Below, in pieces: positions 1 through 11,732 of a DNA stretch of 64,000 nt; the stretch's first letter is position 1, and each line of letters opens with the position of its first letter. The notes under the pieces are model-generated. The model was not told where the DNA came from, did not search any database, and was given only the letters and a program-made list of their open reading frames with translations. The translations under genes and the position numbers were made by a program. This DNA comes from Anas platyrhynchos. Lineage: Eukaryota; Chordata; Aves; Anseriformes; Anatidae. Location: positions 84,317,501 through 84,381,500 of the forward strand of contig NC_092588.1 of assembly GCF_047663525.1 (NCBI RefSeq). The letters run 5' to 3'.

Positions 1-126
1 GGGTTGGACAAGAGACTGGGAGGAGACACAGCTGGGACAGCTGACCTACACTGACCAAGGGGACGTCCTACATCATATGATGTCATGTTCAGCAATAAAA
101 GATCAGGCCAGAGTCAAACCACCACA
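1..126 (+). mobile_element. Avian ERV LTR fragment, left-truncated and internally deleted
   Basis: This is the remnant of a retroviral LTR cut off by the window edge. It aligns by eye with the LTR at 32014-32718: both have an 'acagctgacct' block, a 'ccaa(a)ggga' block, a TGATGTCA box (78-85 here) and 'cagcaataaaag'. Just after that promoter/poly(A)-like block it jumps to the LTR end 'aaaccaccaca', finishing at 126. The R/U5 middle, about 430 bp in the intact relative, is therefore missing. That points to an internal deletion rather than 3' truncation. The layout matches avian ERVL-like LTRs as I know them. The family name is not assigned. Confidence 0.75.
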
Positions 127-3100
127 AATTCTGATCAGAACAGGGAAAAATTAGGACTTAAAGTCTTATTCCTCTGAATTTCTATTTTCTGTATCTTCAG
201 CTGCAAATCATGGGAGTTTTGCCTATTAAATCTACAACCACAAATGCCTATTTTTATTATACCTAATTATTTACCCCTGAGGCTATATGAAATGAGCTAA
301 ATTAAGCTAAATTAAACAACTGATATACATACAAGCCATAGGCTACATCCATGCACTAAAATGAAAAAAAAAAAAAAGAAAAAAAGGGCTTGCATATCAG
401 ACTAGGAAGAGTTGTGTATATTTCACATTTCATTCAGGTTCCAAGGATACACAGAACATTTGTGTTCAATTTTGATTGAACCTGGCACCTAAAACAAACG
501 GAATCACTCATTTTTATAGTAAAACTGGGATGGTAAAAAGTATCCTCAGCTATAAATTGGATCTTACAGTTGCAGATGATGGAAAAATGGAGATGAGTGG
601 ATAATAGATTGTCACTTCCTTCCAAAGATTATTTCACCTCCCCCTGTCAGCTGCATTTCCTGCTAAAATATCTCTTGCTCACTTATTATACACTTAATTT
701 GACTTCTCACTATATGATGAATCAACGCAAATTACACTTTTTCTAGCTATACCACTATTTATTATCTGCCAGAATATTATTCCGGGATTGAGATGACTGT
801 TGCACTCACTCAGCTGATGACATGTTCGGTGCATATTGATCTACAGATCCCAGACTAACAGGAAGTATAACAAGGGGATAGATAAGGAGGAGAGCTGACA
901 GTGAAAATTGCTGCAGCGGGAATAGGAAATGTGTGTGTGTTGGGAATGGGGAAAGGGGGGTGGAATAAGTTATGTAGAATAAAGAAAACATAAGTCGGTA
1001 GCATGGGACAGTGAGGAAGTGCCTTTGAAACACTGAAATAAGTAAACCAGCCTTTCAACACGTGTATCACCACTTTGACTCAGCCAAACTGAGCATCCAC
1101 CTACAATTACTTGGAAACCTAGTGAACAAAGGTACAAGGCTAATGGGATAGTTATGACTGAGTAGCCATTTGATGGGTTGCTAGTAAGGGATGCAACACG
1201 TTTATTTTCTTCTGTCTGATAGAAGTATGAGAACCTTTCTTGGCGAAGGTCCTCCTGCTCAGCAGCACTGGTGTTGACACTGCTGAGAAGGTCTCACCCC
1301 CATCTGTGGTTCTGGATGTAGAGGGTCTTCCTCAGCTTTTCAGATGCTGAACATGATTGGAAATAAAACAGCTCCACTTCCATTCCTTTCTGCCTTCCTC
1401 CTTACTCTGTCTGTTTGATGGGAAACCTGACTGGAATCATTGCTGAAACTAATCAATTTGACAACGCTCTCCCTTTGACAAACTAGTTTTCCTTAAATGT
1501 AGTCAGCTTGTGGGTTAGAAAACCTACAGGGCATCAGCATTTAAAGCAACTGCCCTCTGCTACTAGCTCTGAACAATCCCCTTTCTCAGCTTCTTCTGAA
1601 GACTGAGCTGAAAAAGAATATCAGAGAAGCAAAAGGCCCCATATGCAAACTGGAAATACCACTTACATACAGATACATCCAAAACACTAATAAACTTAAT
1701 CAGAATTCATAAACAGAAGTCTGATTTTATTTTTTTTTTTTTCACAAATGTTCAACTGATATCAAAAAAGATGTGAAATGCAGATGGGAAAGACATAGAA
1801 GACTGCAAAAATTTGTCAAATCCACGAAACTGCTGAGACAGTTTAAACAGGCATTTCATTACATCTTGATATCCCTTCCTCTGTCAAAAATATACTTTTT
1901 TTTTTTTCCTTTTTTTTTCAGCTTTTTAAAATAGGAGCTAGAATAAATCTTTTGTGACATTTTTGAATATGTGGAATGGAAACATTTCCAACATCTCAAT
2001 TTACAGATGAAGTAAACCATAATGCACAAAATATTTTAATGTATTGTTAAATTGCTCATTTACATCCATTTACTATACAAAGAAAACATTTTAAAAGATA
2101 GAATAGTATGTAACATTATTAGGTCAAAAAGCATAACTTCCTACATTTCCTTTTATGTGCAGTTTTAAAATCTATTGTGCCTTAATTATTAGTGACCTAT
2201 CCAATGGACCAAAGGCTGAGGGTGGGTAAGGAGGGTTGCACATCTGCATATACATATCATTATGTGTCAAGTCTTTTGTGCACTACATTGAGTAGTACAA
2301 GGAGATTTTTATTTTTTTTTTTCAATAAGTCTATTTCAAGTTTGACTGGTGAACTTGAAACTAAAGACAAGTACATGGTTCATTTACATTTCAATCCAAA
2401 GCAGGGGTGGGGTGGTGAAACTTCTTTCAGAAACTATAGCATCAATAGTAACAGTGCATAGAAATTAGATAAACACAGCAGAGAGATCAGGAAAATGTAC
2501 ATAATGTTATTAAACCCCCCAAAAGATGTAGTACTATCTCCAAAATCCCACTGTCTATTGTCAGTCTCTTAACATTACCATAAAAGGATGTTTATCTATC
2601 AATATCTTGAAGTAGGTAATAATTTTATGACAAATGTATATATATATATATATTTATTTTTTCCTGATGCACACTATCTTGTAGTTTAGGATTTGTTTTA
2701 TTTTATTTTGCAAAATAATATCTGAAATACACTCTTTTTAAATCAGTCTGCATTAAGCATTGAAGGTGGGAACAGACAGCAGTACTGTTCAGAGTAAATG
2801 CTGAAATGTACTTGAAATTAATATTATTTAGTTTTCACAAAAAAAGTATCAGTAATGTTCCTCAAGACTTTAGCAGCTTCCAGTTGTATCAGATCAAACA
2901 TTGTGAAACCATCCTCTACAATCTTTATGTACACCATCCCTAGGAAAAGACTTCTACCATCAATCCGTGCCTCTGAAGCTTTTTTTCATACACTGCATAC
3001 CGTATTTCAAGTTCAAACAATGAAACATTCTCTTTTCTAGCCTTAACATTAGTTTGAACTAATAATGATTGAGATACAATGCTGATGCGTGAATTTCATT

Positions 3101-3460
3101 TTCCAACTTCATTGCATTTAGGATTTTACCATTCCATTATATCCTCCTATAGTTCCCTTTATTCCTGCCAAAAGAATGTAAATTATCCATATTTCTGTTT
3201 CAGAGTCCTTCAACTAAGCCTGAAAATTTTGTTGGATGTCAGAGTTGAGGTTTCCATACTGAATTTCAGCAATTAATGACATTTTTCTTTCACTTAGAGA
3301 TAATGTTATCAAAAAATGCTGTTGTACTCTTCCTGTTCTGTTTCTTCATAGCTTTTTAAATATGTGCTCTAAATGATACAGCAAAGTCAAAGAAATCTTC
3401 CTTTGTATAGCTGTTCTTAAAGCTCCCTTTTAAATTTGCTGGTTGTTCTACTAACAAGCA

Positions 3461-3534
3461 GAAAAAAAGAAAACAACAAAACAAAACAAAACAAACAAAC
3501 AAAAAAACACAAAAACAAAAAAAAAAAAAAACAA
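3461..3534. repeat. A/C-rich low-complexity tract
   Basis: Irregular A-rich repeats with interspersed C (AAAC/AAAAC units) end in a run of A. On the minus strand it is read as a Phe/Cys/Leu-rich frame, which is an artefact of TTTTG repeats. Confidence 0.85.
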
Positions 3535-4327
3535 GCAATAGAAAACTGTAAACAGCATTTACAGTCATGCTAAACAATACTTTTAACTTGCTCTCTGGCC
3601 ATTTTACTTATTTGCTTGTTTAGATTGCCATATCATTGGAGAACGTTGTTTTTTTTTTTTTTTGCTGACTAGTTCCATTTCCTATTGTAGCACCACCTAA
3701 TTAAAACCTGGATTCCCAGAGATCTTACCACTTTTATGTTACTTACTATAATTTCAGTAATATTTGTTAAACATAATATTTAACATTTTTTTATCCATGG
3801 AAAATTTAGCTTCTGTAGCTACACCAGCTAGCAACACAGTATTTTGTCATATGTGCAAGTTCAGTTGTACAAACAGAATCTCTTAAAACTGCTTTATCCT
3901 GGAGTGTTCCTATGTAATTTACCATATGGGAAAAAAAAAAAAAAAAGTGGATTAGGTGGATTACATGCTTTTTTTATATCAACAGGCATATTTTAGCACC
4001 TCTCAAGAACAATCCACACAATACGAAAATGCCATAACACTATTCACAATTATGTTCTTGCACTGTATTCAAGGGTAAAGAAAGGATACAGTCCACTCAG
4101 GTTGAGCAGACTTCATCCAGAACTTTGATATCACAAAAAAACAGCTAAAGCAGAACAGGGGCTAGAATACTGTATTCGGTATCATAACAATTCAGTAATT
4201 TTAATTCAGTGTTGCCGGATAAGAATTTCTAGCAAACAATGAACATTATTGCACTGAATAACAATTAGGTATGAAAGAAGAATTATTATATATATTTTAC
4301 AGTATGAGAGCTCTCAGCGACCAAGAA

Positions 4328-4364
4328 TACGGACCGTAGAACGTGCTATAGACAACTCTATAGC
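4328..4364. other. Pair of adjacent inverted repeats
   Basis: TACGG-A-CCGTA (4328-4338) is a perfect 5-bp inverted repeat. It is followed closely by a perfect 8-bp stem, GCTATAGA (4345-4352) and TCTATAGC (4357-4364), with a 4-base loop. Four CpGs fall within 4328-4365, in a region otherwise almost free of CpG. The function is unknown. Confidence 0.5.
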
Positions 4365-5870
4365 GATTTGAGCCAACAGCTTATTGCTATAAAGCTGGCT
4401 TAAATAACATATCTATAAAAGACTGATGAATGTGGAATTAGGTTGCATAATCAGCCAACTTCAAAATGGATTTGAAATGGCTGAACTCTCAAAAAGAGCA
4501 AGGGTACACATAAGCAGTAGGCCAATGAAAGCTGTACAAAAACAATATGAAAGAATGTGGAAATCTTGAAAAGTAGGTTCCAAAGACATTGCATCAATTG
4601 TGTATATCTTTCAAATTCTAAGATTTCTACAGTGATATGAAATATATATATATAATCTGGGATTCATGAAATAAAATCCACTGTACCAATATAGATATAA
4701 AACCTAAAGAGAACTCTTTAAATTAATTTAAAAATTAAAGTAAAAAAAAAAAAAAAGGACACTGGACACAGATTCATTTAGTAACAAGATTCAGACTTTT
4801 TACCAGGTTTACAATTCATAAATTTTAATATTCGTATAATCCAGCTCAGAACAAAGGCAATTTTCATCTTTATTGAATAGGATCCATAAAGAGCAGACAG
4901 AACCATTCATAAGACACATCAGTGATATCAGTGAAATGACCTATAAGATTAATTTATTCTCCAGTTGTCAAGCAAAATGAAGCATTCATGGTAATAGATC
5001 TCTGTGTAGTTAAACAGCAGGAAAGAACCATAGACATTATTTGTTTTGGAGGCTGTCTGTACATGCCTAATTCTATTTTCTAGACTATAAAGATGATGAG
5101 ATAATGAACACAATGAAAAGTAGAATTCATTTGATGCTATAAACATATGTTTATTGATGTAGAATTAATAAGAACATGTATTCCTTAGAGATTCTGCAGA
5201 CTAATATTCTGTATGTCCAAGGTTTTCCAGGGACTTTGGATTCATTCAGAATTCATTTACAACACATGACGTATTTGACTATGAAGCCAGCTTAAGAACT
5301 TCCCTGTGTCTTTCACCCACTGTTGCCCATTCTTTCTGCACATACAATCCACCCTCTCCTCTGTTTTGTCAGTGCAAGTTTCTGAGGGACTACACTCTAG
5401 GAAAATATCCAGGTAAGACAGCCCACTACATGAATACTCATCGAATATTGATGACCTAAATGTCTGGCAAAACCCTACTTCAGTATATATAATTGGGCTA
5501 TTGCACAAAGTTGTCTCTAGTCATTGTGAATATGAGCAAACAGTTCTTCAAAATCATCAGGTATGTTCTGGCAGAAACATTCATTGCAATTCCTTGATGA
5601 AACCACTGCTTCTCCTTAAATACACATTTCATAATATATGTTTTCATTAAAACCTGCATGTATCAAGTAGCACGCTAGAAATGAGTTTCGAAGATGAATG
5701 ACACACAGATAGTATCTATTCTTTTGCTCTTTAGCACTGTTGTTAAGTGGATTTTAGAAGGTTTCACAGGAAGTCTGTGCAATAGTCAAGGCTCGAATTT
5801 TCCTACGTTCCAAATGTGAATCTTAAATGTAAGATGAAACCATGCATAATTTATTTTCTATATCTAATCT

Positions 5871-5894
5871 TTTCTAATAATGAGTTATTAGAAA
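5871..5894. other. Perfect 10-bp AT-rich hairpin
   Basis: TTTCTAATAA (5871-5880) and TTATTAGAAA (5885-5894) are exact reverse complements around the loop TGAG. The motif TATTAGAAAT then recurs directly about 20 bp further on, leading into the tandem array at 5914-5963. No transposon terminus is recognised. Confidence 0.6.
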
Positions 5895-5913
5895 TAACTC
5901 CTATTATTAGAAA

Positions 5914-5963
5914 TACGTTTTTTTATACGTTTTTAATACATTTTTATACATTTTTAATACATA
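5914..5963. repeat. Short tandem array of 10-12 bp units
   Basis: There are four to five copies of a TACGTTTTTTA / TACATTTTTAA type unit, of length 12, 11, 10 and 11. The first units carry TACG and the later ones TACA, as expected from CpG decay after duplication. It explains the repetitive FYTFLIH reading frame on the plus strand, which is not a gene. Confidence 0.75.
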
Positions 5964-8900
5964 GCCCCTACTTTCCCTGCTGCATGTTAAATTTCCTCTG
6001 TGCTGTATAGCAAAATGGACTATACTTTCCTTTTCACCAGCCATCTTTAGGCATTTAGAACCTTGTTGTTCTGTTCCCAAGCAAGTCATCTAAGTCATCT
6101 ATCAGGCTAAGAAACTCAAATTAGTTCATGCATACCTCAGTTTCCATAATTTCTGACTTTATAGTTCTTTTCCACTATAAGTGCAAATAGATTTGTACTC
6201 TTTATTGAAATCAAGAGATCAAGAATGCAAATCATATTCTCTCAGAAGAAGATGAAGTTATTCACCCCTTGGATTAGGATTTGAAATCCAATTCTAATAT
6301 TAAAATAATTCCTAAATATTTCCTAAAATAATTCATAAAATAATTCTTTATTGACTAAAACTACTTTGTCAGCATATGTTTTCATCCAAAAAGCAGCAAG
6401 GTCATGAAACATTTAATAATTAATCTAAATTTACTTTCAAAAATATAACCTTCATAATTTTTTTTTAAACAAACAAAACATGCCCGATAGAATTAAGGTT
6501 AGTTCCCAAGCTTAAAATTAAAAAAAAAAAAAATAGTAAGCAGTAGCACTTTGAAATTTGATTTTGACTAAATCTTATCTGCATAGCAATGTCTTTGGAA
6601 TCACAGTTTGATGGTTGTCACAGTTCCTCATTTGCAGAAGGATGAAATATTAGTAGAGGCTCATCATCATTCTACTCCCTTCATATTTAATGAATGCATT
6701 TTTGACATGTAGGTATATTAATTATATTATAATTTAATTACAAGGTATTTGTCAAAACAAAACTGTTGTATGTTACATGGTGCAGTACACTTATAACCAC
6801 CACATTAAAAAGTAATTCTCTACTGAGCCTGGATACTCATAAGCGAATGATCACAATAGTATTTATGCGGTATAGACACTCTCCAAATCTTATGAGCCTA
6901 ATTGTGTCTCAAAGACTTAAAAGACAGTTCATATTTCAGATTTACATGTGCAAATAAATTGTGGTGTTTCTGAAAAAGAAGGTCAAATGTTGCTGGTAAA
7001 GTAAACTATTATGGAGTATATTCTACTTATCTACCTCTGCAAACATAAATGTCAAAGATTTGTGGTAGTTTTGCCCTTTTTATTAACAAAACCATTGATT
7101 TGGTTTGGGTTTTTAAATAATTTCCATACTTTCAGTACATGTTGCTTGTTTTCAATAAAGTTTTCTCTTGCTTAATGTTTACAGTTTGTGGATTATTTAA
7201 TCAAACTACAAGTAATATCTGTTTATTCCCACGCCTCGTATCTGAATTTGTACTAAACCATTTTGAAAGGTAAAACTTTGTAGTGGTAATAGAAGCAGTA
7301 CAGTCATTTCAGTTTTGCTTTTGTATGCTATATTCATCTCCCCAGACAATGTAATTCACTCGCAACAGCTTGCTTTTCTAAGTTTTCCTTTTTCCATGGC
7401 TGATAATGTTTCTAAAGGACAGGTAAGAACATATTTGTAGTTACTGAACATAGCACTGAACATTGTTTCATTTAATTAAAAGAATTTTTGGACTTGCTTT
7501 TGAGTAATGTCATTTTAAAATAATTTCCACCCTTTAGCTACTGTCTGTAAAAGAAGCAATTGTTGCATGTGACCTTATCAAGACTCGTTTACATGACCAA
7601 TTAGTGTTACGTTTTATTTTGAAAGACCATATTACAGAAAATTGAAAAAGACATAAAAAATAGTTTGTTGACAAGAATTACATAAACATGAAATAATAAA
7701 TCACACACAAAAGAAATGTTTTAATTTCTAAGAACCAATATAATTAGAAGGCAACTTTTTGTGATAAATGATTGTATTTCCCTCCCTGGAAAGCACTAGG
7801 TTTCATCAAAATAATAGTTAACAATAAGTATGTATTTGCCATCCTTCTTGCAATGTTTTTCTTTTTCAGATATTCTAGCTTCCTTCTGTGACATATTGTT
7901 TAAAAATACTGAATATAGAAGTAAGAGGCAAAGAAGGATATTAGAGTTGCATCAATGTAAGTTCATGCATGACATTAAGTTCTCTAAGGCAGAAATCAGA
8001 CCATTCCATTAGCAACTATGAGACTGAAGGCATCATTACGTTCTGCTGAGAGCTAACAAACTACCAGCTGAGAGAACACAAGCCTGTGAGTGAAGCTCAC
8101 AGTTGAAGGAGTACAAATAATGTAACAGATTATCCTCTGTTCACAGTAGACATTGTAATGACCACATTCTTACTGAGAAGAGAGGATTCAGAGAAAACTG
8201 TGTATTCGCTATTCAAATAAATAGATTAAATCTACTAGTGGGCATTGAAAGCATTATTTTATCTTTAATATGCTAAAGGTAAATCTTTTGAGTATTAAGT
8301 GTCATTAAATGAAATGAAAATGACACTTCTCATTTAACTGACCTTTAAATCATTACACTAGTTATGAAAAAATCTAAAAACCATAGTGTTAGTTTGGAAA
8401 ATATCATTTGGCCCTTTATCTAGATAGCAATTTGACAGATGATTAATATGCCTCCAAGAGCTGTCTTCAGCATCTGTATCATGTAATTGGAAGATGAGGA
8501 CAGAGTCTTTCCTTCTCTCTTTACATCCTTTACTCTGCTTCCAATAGGGGAACATAACTATAAGTTTAAATATTATACTAAGTAATGATTTGTTTTTTCC
8601 TGAAATTTCCAACCACAGAAATATTTAGAAGTGCTTCATTGTAGTCTTGAGCTTGTCTGTTTGTGCCCTATGGCACAGTAGGATACATTACAGTTAGCCA
8701 CAGCTCATAGACTTTTTTTTTTTTTTCCCAAATGTGATGCAGATAATAAAATATTAAAGAAAAATCTGAGAGCTCTATAATAGAGCTGAATTACAGCTGG
8801 AGGAGGAACATTTAAGATCTGAGGCCCTTTTTATACTGCACCATAAGTGACATTTAGAAGAATATTTTGAAGAGTGTTTGTGGGATATAGGAGCTTTTAG

Positions 8901-8984
8901 ATTCAAGCTGTTGTGGCCAGTATCTCTGAAAATCTTTAAAATGAAGTTGCATATTCTGTTCCAACCTTTGATTTTAAAAGAGAA

Positions 8985-9024
8985 ACAAAACAAAACAAAA
9001 CAAAACAAAACAAAAAAAAAAAAA
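8985..9024. repeat. (CAAAA)n microsatellite with A run
   Basis: About six CAAAA units end in a run of A. Tracts like this often derive from retroposon tails, but no retroposon body is visible upstream. Confidence 0.9.
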
Positions 9025-11183
9025 GCAACCTTGATATGTAAAAACCTGTGTGTATTTTTAGTGACTGACCATAGCTGTGGTGGGGGATTGCATGTACGCC
9101 ATTGCCAGTCAGAAAACATCTTCACAGTTTAAGGTGGAAAAACATACAATTTAAGTTTTTATTTGCTGGAAGCTGCTTCCTATCCTAAACTAGGACTTCA
9201 GATTACTTTGCTCTCAGTGATAAAATACTCATGTAGTCACCTAGACTCGCACATTTTTAAGTCAATATTAACTTAGTTAGCTTTCAAGTAAGGCCCTGAG
9301 TTTTTATTTTCATTTGGTCTAGAAAAGATAAAAGATCTATGTTTACCCTGAAACCTTATGCTGTTTAAGGGGTTCCTGGATGATATGCACACTATTTTTC
9401 ATATTTGGACAGCTAAAGGAAAAATATTGTACTTGCTGTATTAGTATATGCTGAAATGAAAGCAAAACATAGACTTTTTTTTTTCTTGTCTGTGAATTAA
9501 AACAGTAGAAGCAACGTAATATTGTCACTTACTGATACATATCATGCAGTCTGGATATGGCATCTGCATGAACTAATTAGACTGTGCAATTTCCATCAAT
9601 ACACTCCTCATTCATCAAAACACATTTGAATATCTTAGTCCATTAGAATGAAATTTTATTTTCTTTTGATTATTCAAGAAGAATTCCAATGACATTGACA
9701 CTCTGTTAAACAAGAGCTGGAGAGTATTTCATATTCTATTATTATTGTTACTAGTAAGAAGATAAAAAATACCATATCACTTACTGACAGTTTTCAGATA
9801 TTTTATTACTTAGGCAATGTTTAAGAACATTAAGTAAAGCAACCAAATACAATGGCAACTAAACTTAGTAGCAAAGAAGAATCTACAGCACTGACTGAAA
9901 TTCTAACAAACACAGATGCTGCCCAAGCTGTTATTCTACTTCAGAAAATATTCATACAAAATAATACAAGAGGACTATATTACTGGATTTGGTAGAAAAC
10001 TATTTTTCCCCACAATTTAACTCAATATTTGATTTAATTATTCTTTTTTTCATGTTACTTTTTGACATCGATATCAAATGATGTTGGCAAAGGGGCCAAC
10101 AAAATTTTAAACTGAGATGGACAGATGACTCAATTTTAATAGACTATAATTCAGAATTATTTTAACTTTTTAACATTGACAAAAAATGTGTTTTTTTTTT
10201 GTTTGTTTGTTTGTTTGACTTGAACTTCTTTATAACCTTAAAAGAGGTAATTTGTTTAAGAAAGGATGTTATCCCTTTGCATCTTTAATAAACAAGGGAG
10301 GATCACAATACGCATGAAAACTCTCATGAGGGTGTATGATCCTTAATAAAGCGTGGCAGGGTAGAACAATTTTGTTTATTATGCTTTGTAGGAGATTTCT
10401 CTGTAACTTAAAAAATTTAAAAGTTCACATTGTTTCATTTTCCAATTCCTCAAGGACAAGTATACTTTGTTTCTCTCCTACTTCCCAATCTGACAGACTC
10501 ATGCTCTGTCCCAACAACACCACTACATTTTCCTTCCCTCCAGACTTTTCTTCCAGGCTTTCCCACTTCCATTGTCTTTTTCTGCTGTGAGACACTTCTA
10601 TTAAATTTTGTATTTCATCTCTCTAAAATAATTTACTATCCTTATACTTTCCTTGATACATGGCATTTTCCCTTCCCCACCTAACCTCATTTTCTCTTCC
10701 CTTTCCATTCAAAACCTCACACTTTTCTTCATAAATGTATCCCTTTCATCACCTCACTGTGGTTTTCTACAATGACTCAAATCCCTTTGCTGCTTTACAT
10801 AGTAGCTCTCATGAATTTTATTTTTTATTTTTTTTATTGAAAGAATAGAGCACTTTTTCTCTTGCTCCACAGACCTTAAATAACCGCAATCAAAGACCTA
10901 AACTAGAAAGCTGTTGAACTGGCTGGCTGTCAAAAGAGAAAATAAAATGTACTAGCATGTGGGAAAATAAATAAAGAAATAAACTAATTGATTAATAATA
11001 AAGACTGGTGGTACTCAAAGGCACTCAAGAATTCAATACGGCCAGCAAAACTTGCCCACTCTAAAGAGAAAAATTCTCCAACGTACTGTCCCACAATTGT
11101 ATTTATGGCCAAATGAAATACGGCTCTCATCAATTCAATAAATATCCTCCAATTTACTTCTAAAGCCAAAGAAGAAAAACCAA

Positions 11184-11211
11184 AACAACAACAACAACAA
11201 CAACAACAAAA
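11184..11211. repeat. (CAA)n microsatellite
   Basis: An uninterrupted trinucleotide array of about nine units in noncoding sequence. Confidence 0.9.
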
Positions 11212-11644
11212 ATTTGAAAGTACAAGAACAACAAAGAAGAATCAGGGACTGACAATTGCTAAATATTAAATATTTCATCAATAATTCCACCATTAATAAT
11301 CCAACAGACAAATAAAACCCCAGAACTGTTTTGTCTCATACTGTAAAAGAGACAAACCCAAGAAATTATTATTTTCTCCTTCAGATGCTCTGAAACTGAG
11401 ATAGCTATGATAAGCAAGTATTCAGGATTTCAGATGTTCATTCAGAGATTTAGGCAACTAATTCTTTAGTAGTTTATTGTATTTTCTATTTTTGATTGTT
11501 GAAGGAGCATTGCCTATTTTCTATTTTCAGGAGATATATTTATGAATAAAAACATCTGATTTTAATTGCAAAGACTGGATCATAATCAAGAGGACTTTTC
11601 ATCTGGTAGCTACAGTTAGGTCAATTGCAACAAGACATTAATAC

Positions 11645-11732
11645 TTTTATTTTATTTTACTTTATTTATTTTATTTTATTTTATTTTATTTTATTTTATT
11701 TTATTTTATTTATTTCATTTCATTTCATTTTT
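11645..11732. repeat. (TTTTA)n pentanucleotide array
   Basis: This is the longest AT-only microsatellite in the window, about 88 bp of TTTTA with occasional TTTA slips. It ends in TTTCA units (near 11714-11732), so the two halves have different unit variants. It is likely polymorphic. Confidence 0.92.

Larger units (their letters stand above)
127..11644. other. AT-rich noncoding DNA, no gene seen
   Basis: I see no coding gene or recognisable transposon here. Open frames are at most 116 codons, often overlap on both strands, and follow low-complexity sequence; for example the 8775-9125 minus frame reads through the CAAAA array. CpG is very rare: none occurs in 9541-9720. Simple repeats include TA at 2637-2653, an A/C-rich tract at 3461-3534, CAAAA at 8985-9024, a T run plus GTTT repeats at 10190-10217, and CAA at 11184-11211. 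Structured spots are a hairpin cluster at 4328-4364 and a hairpin with a tandem array at 5871-5963. The rest looks like ordinary intergenic or intronic sequence. Confidence 0.7.
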
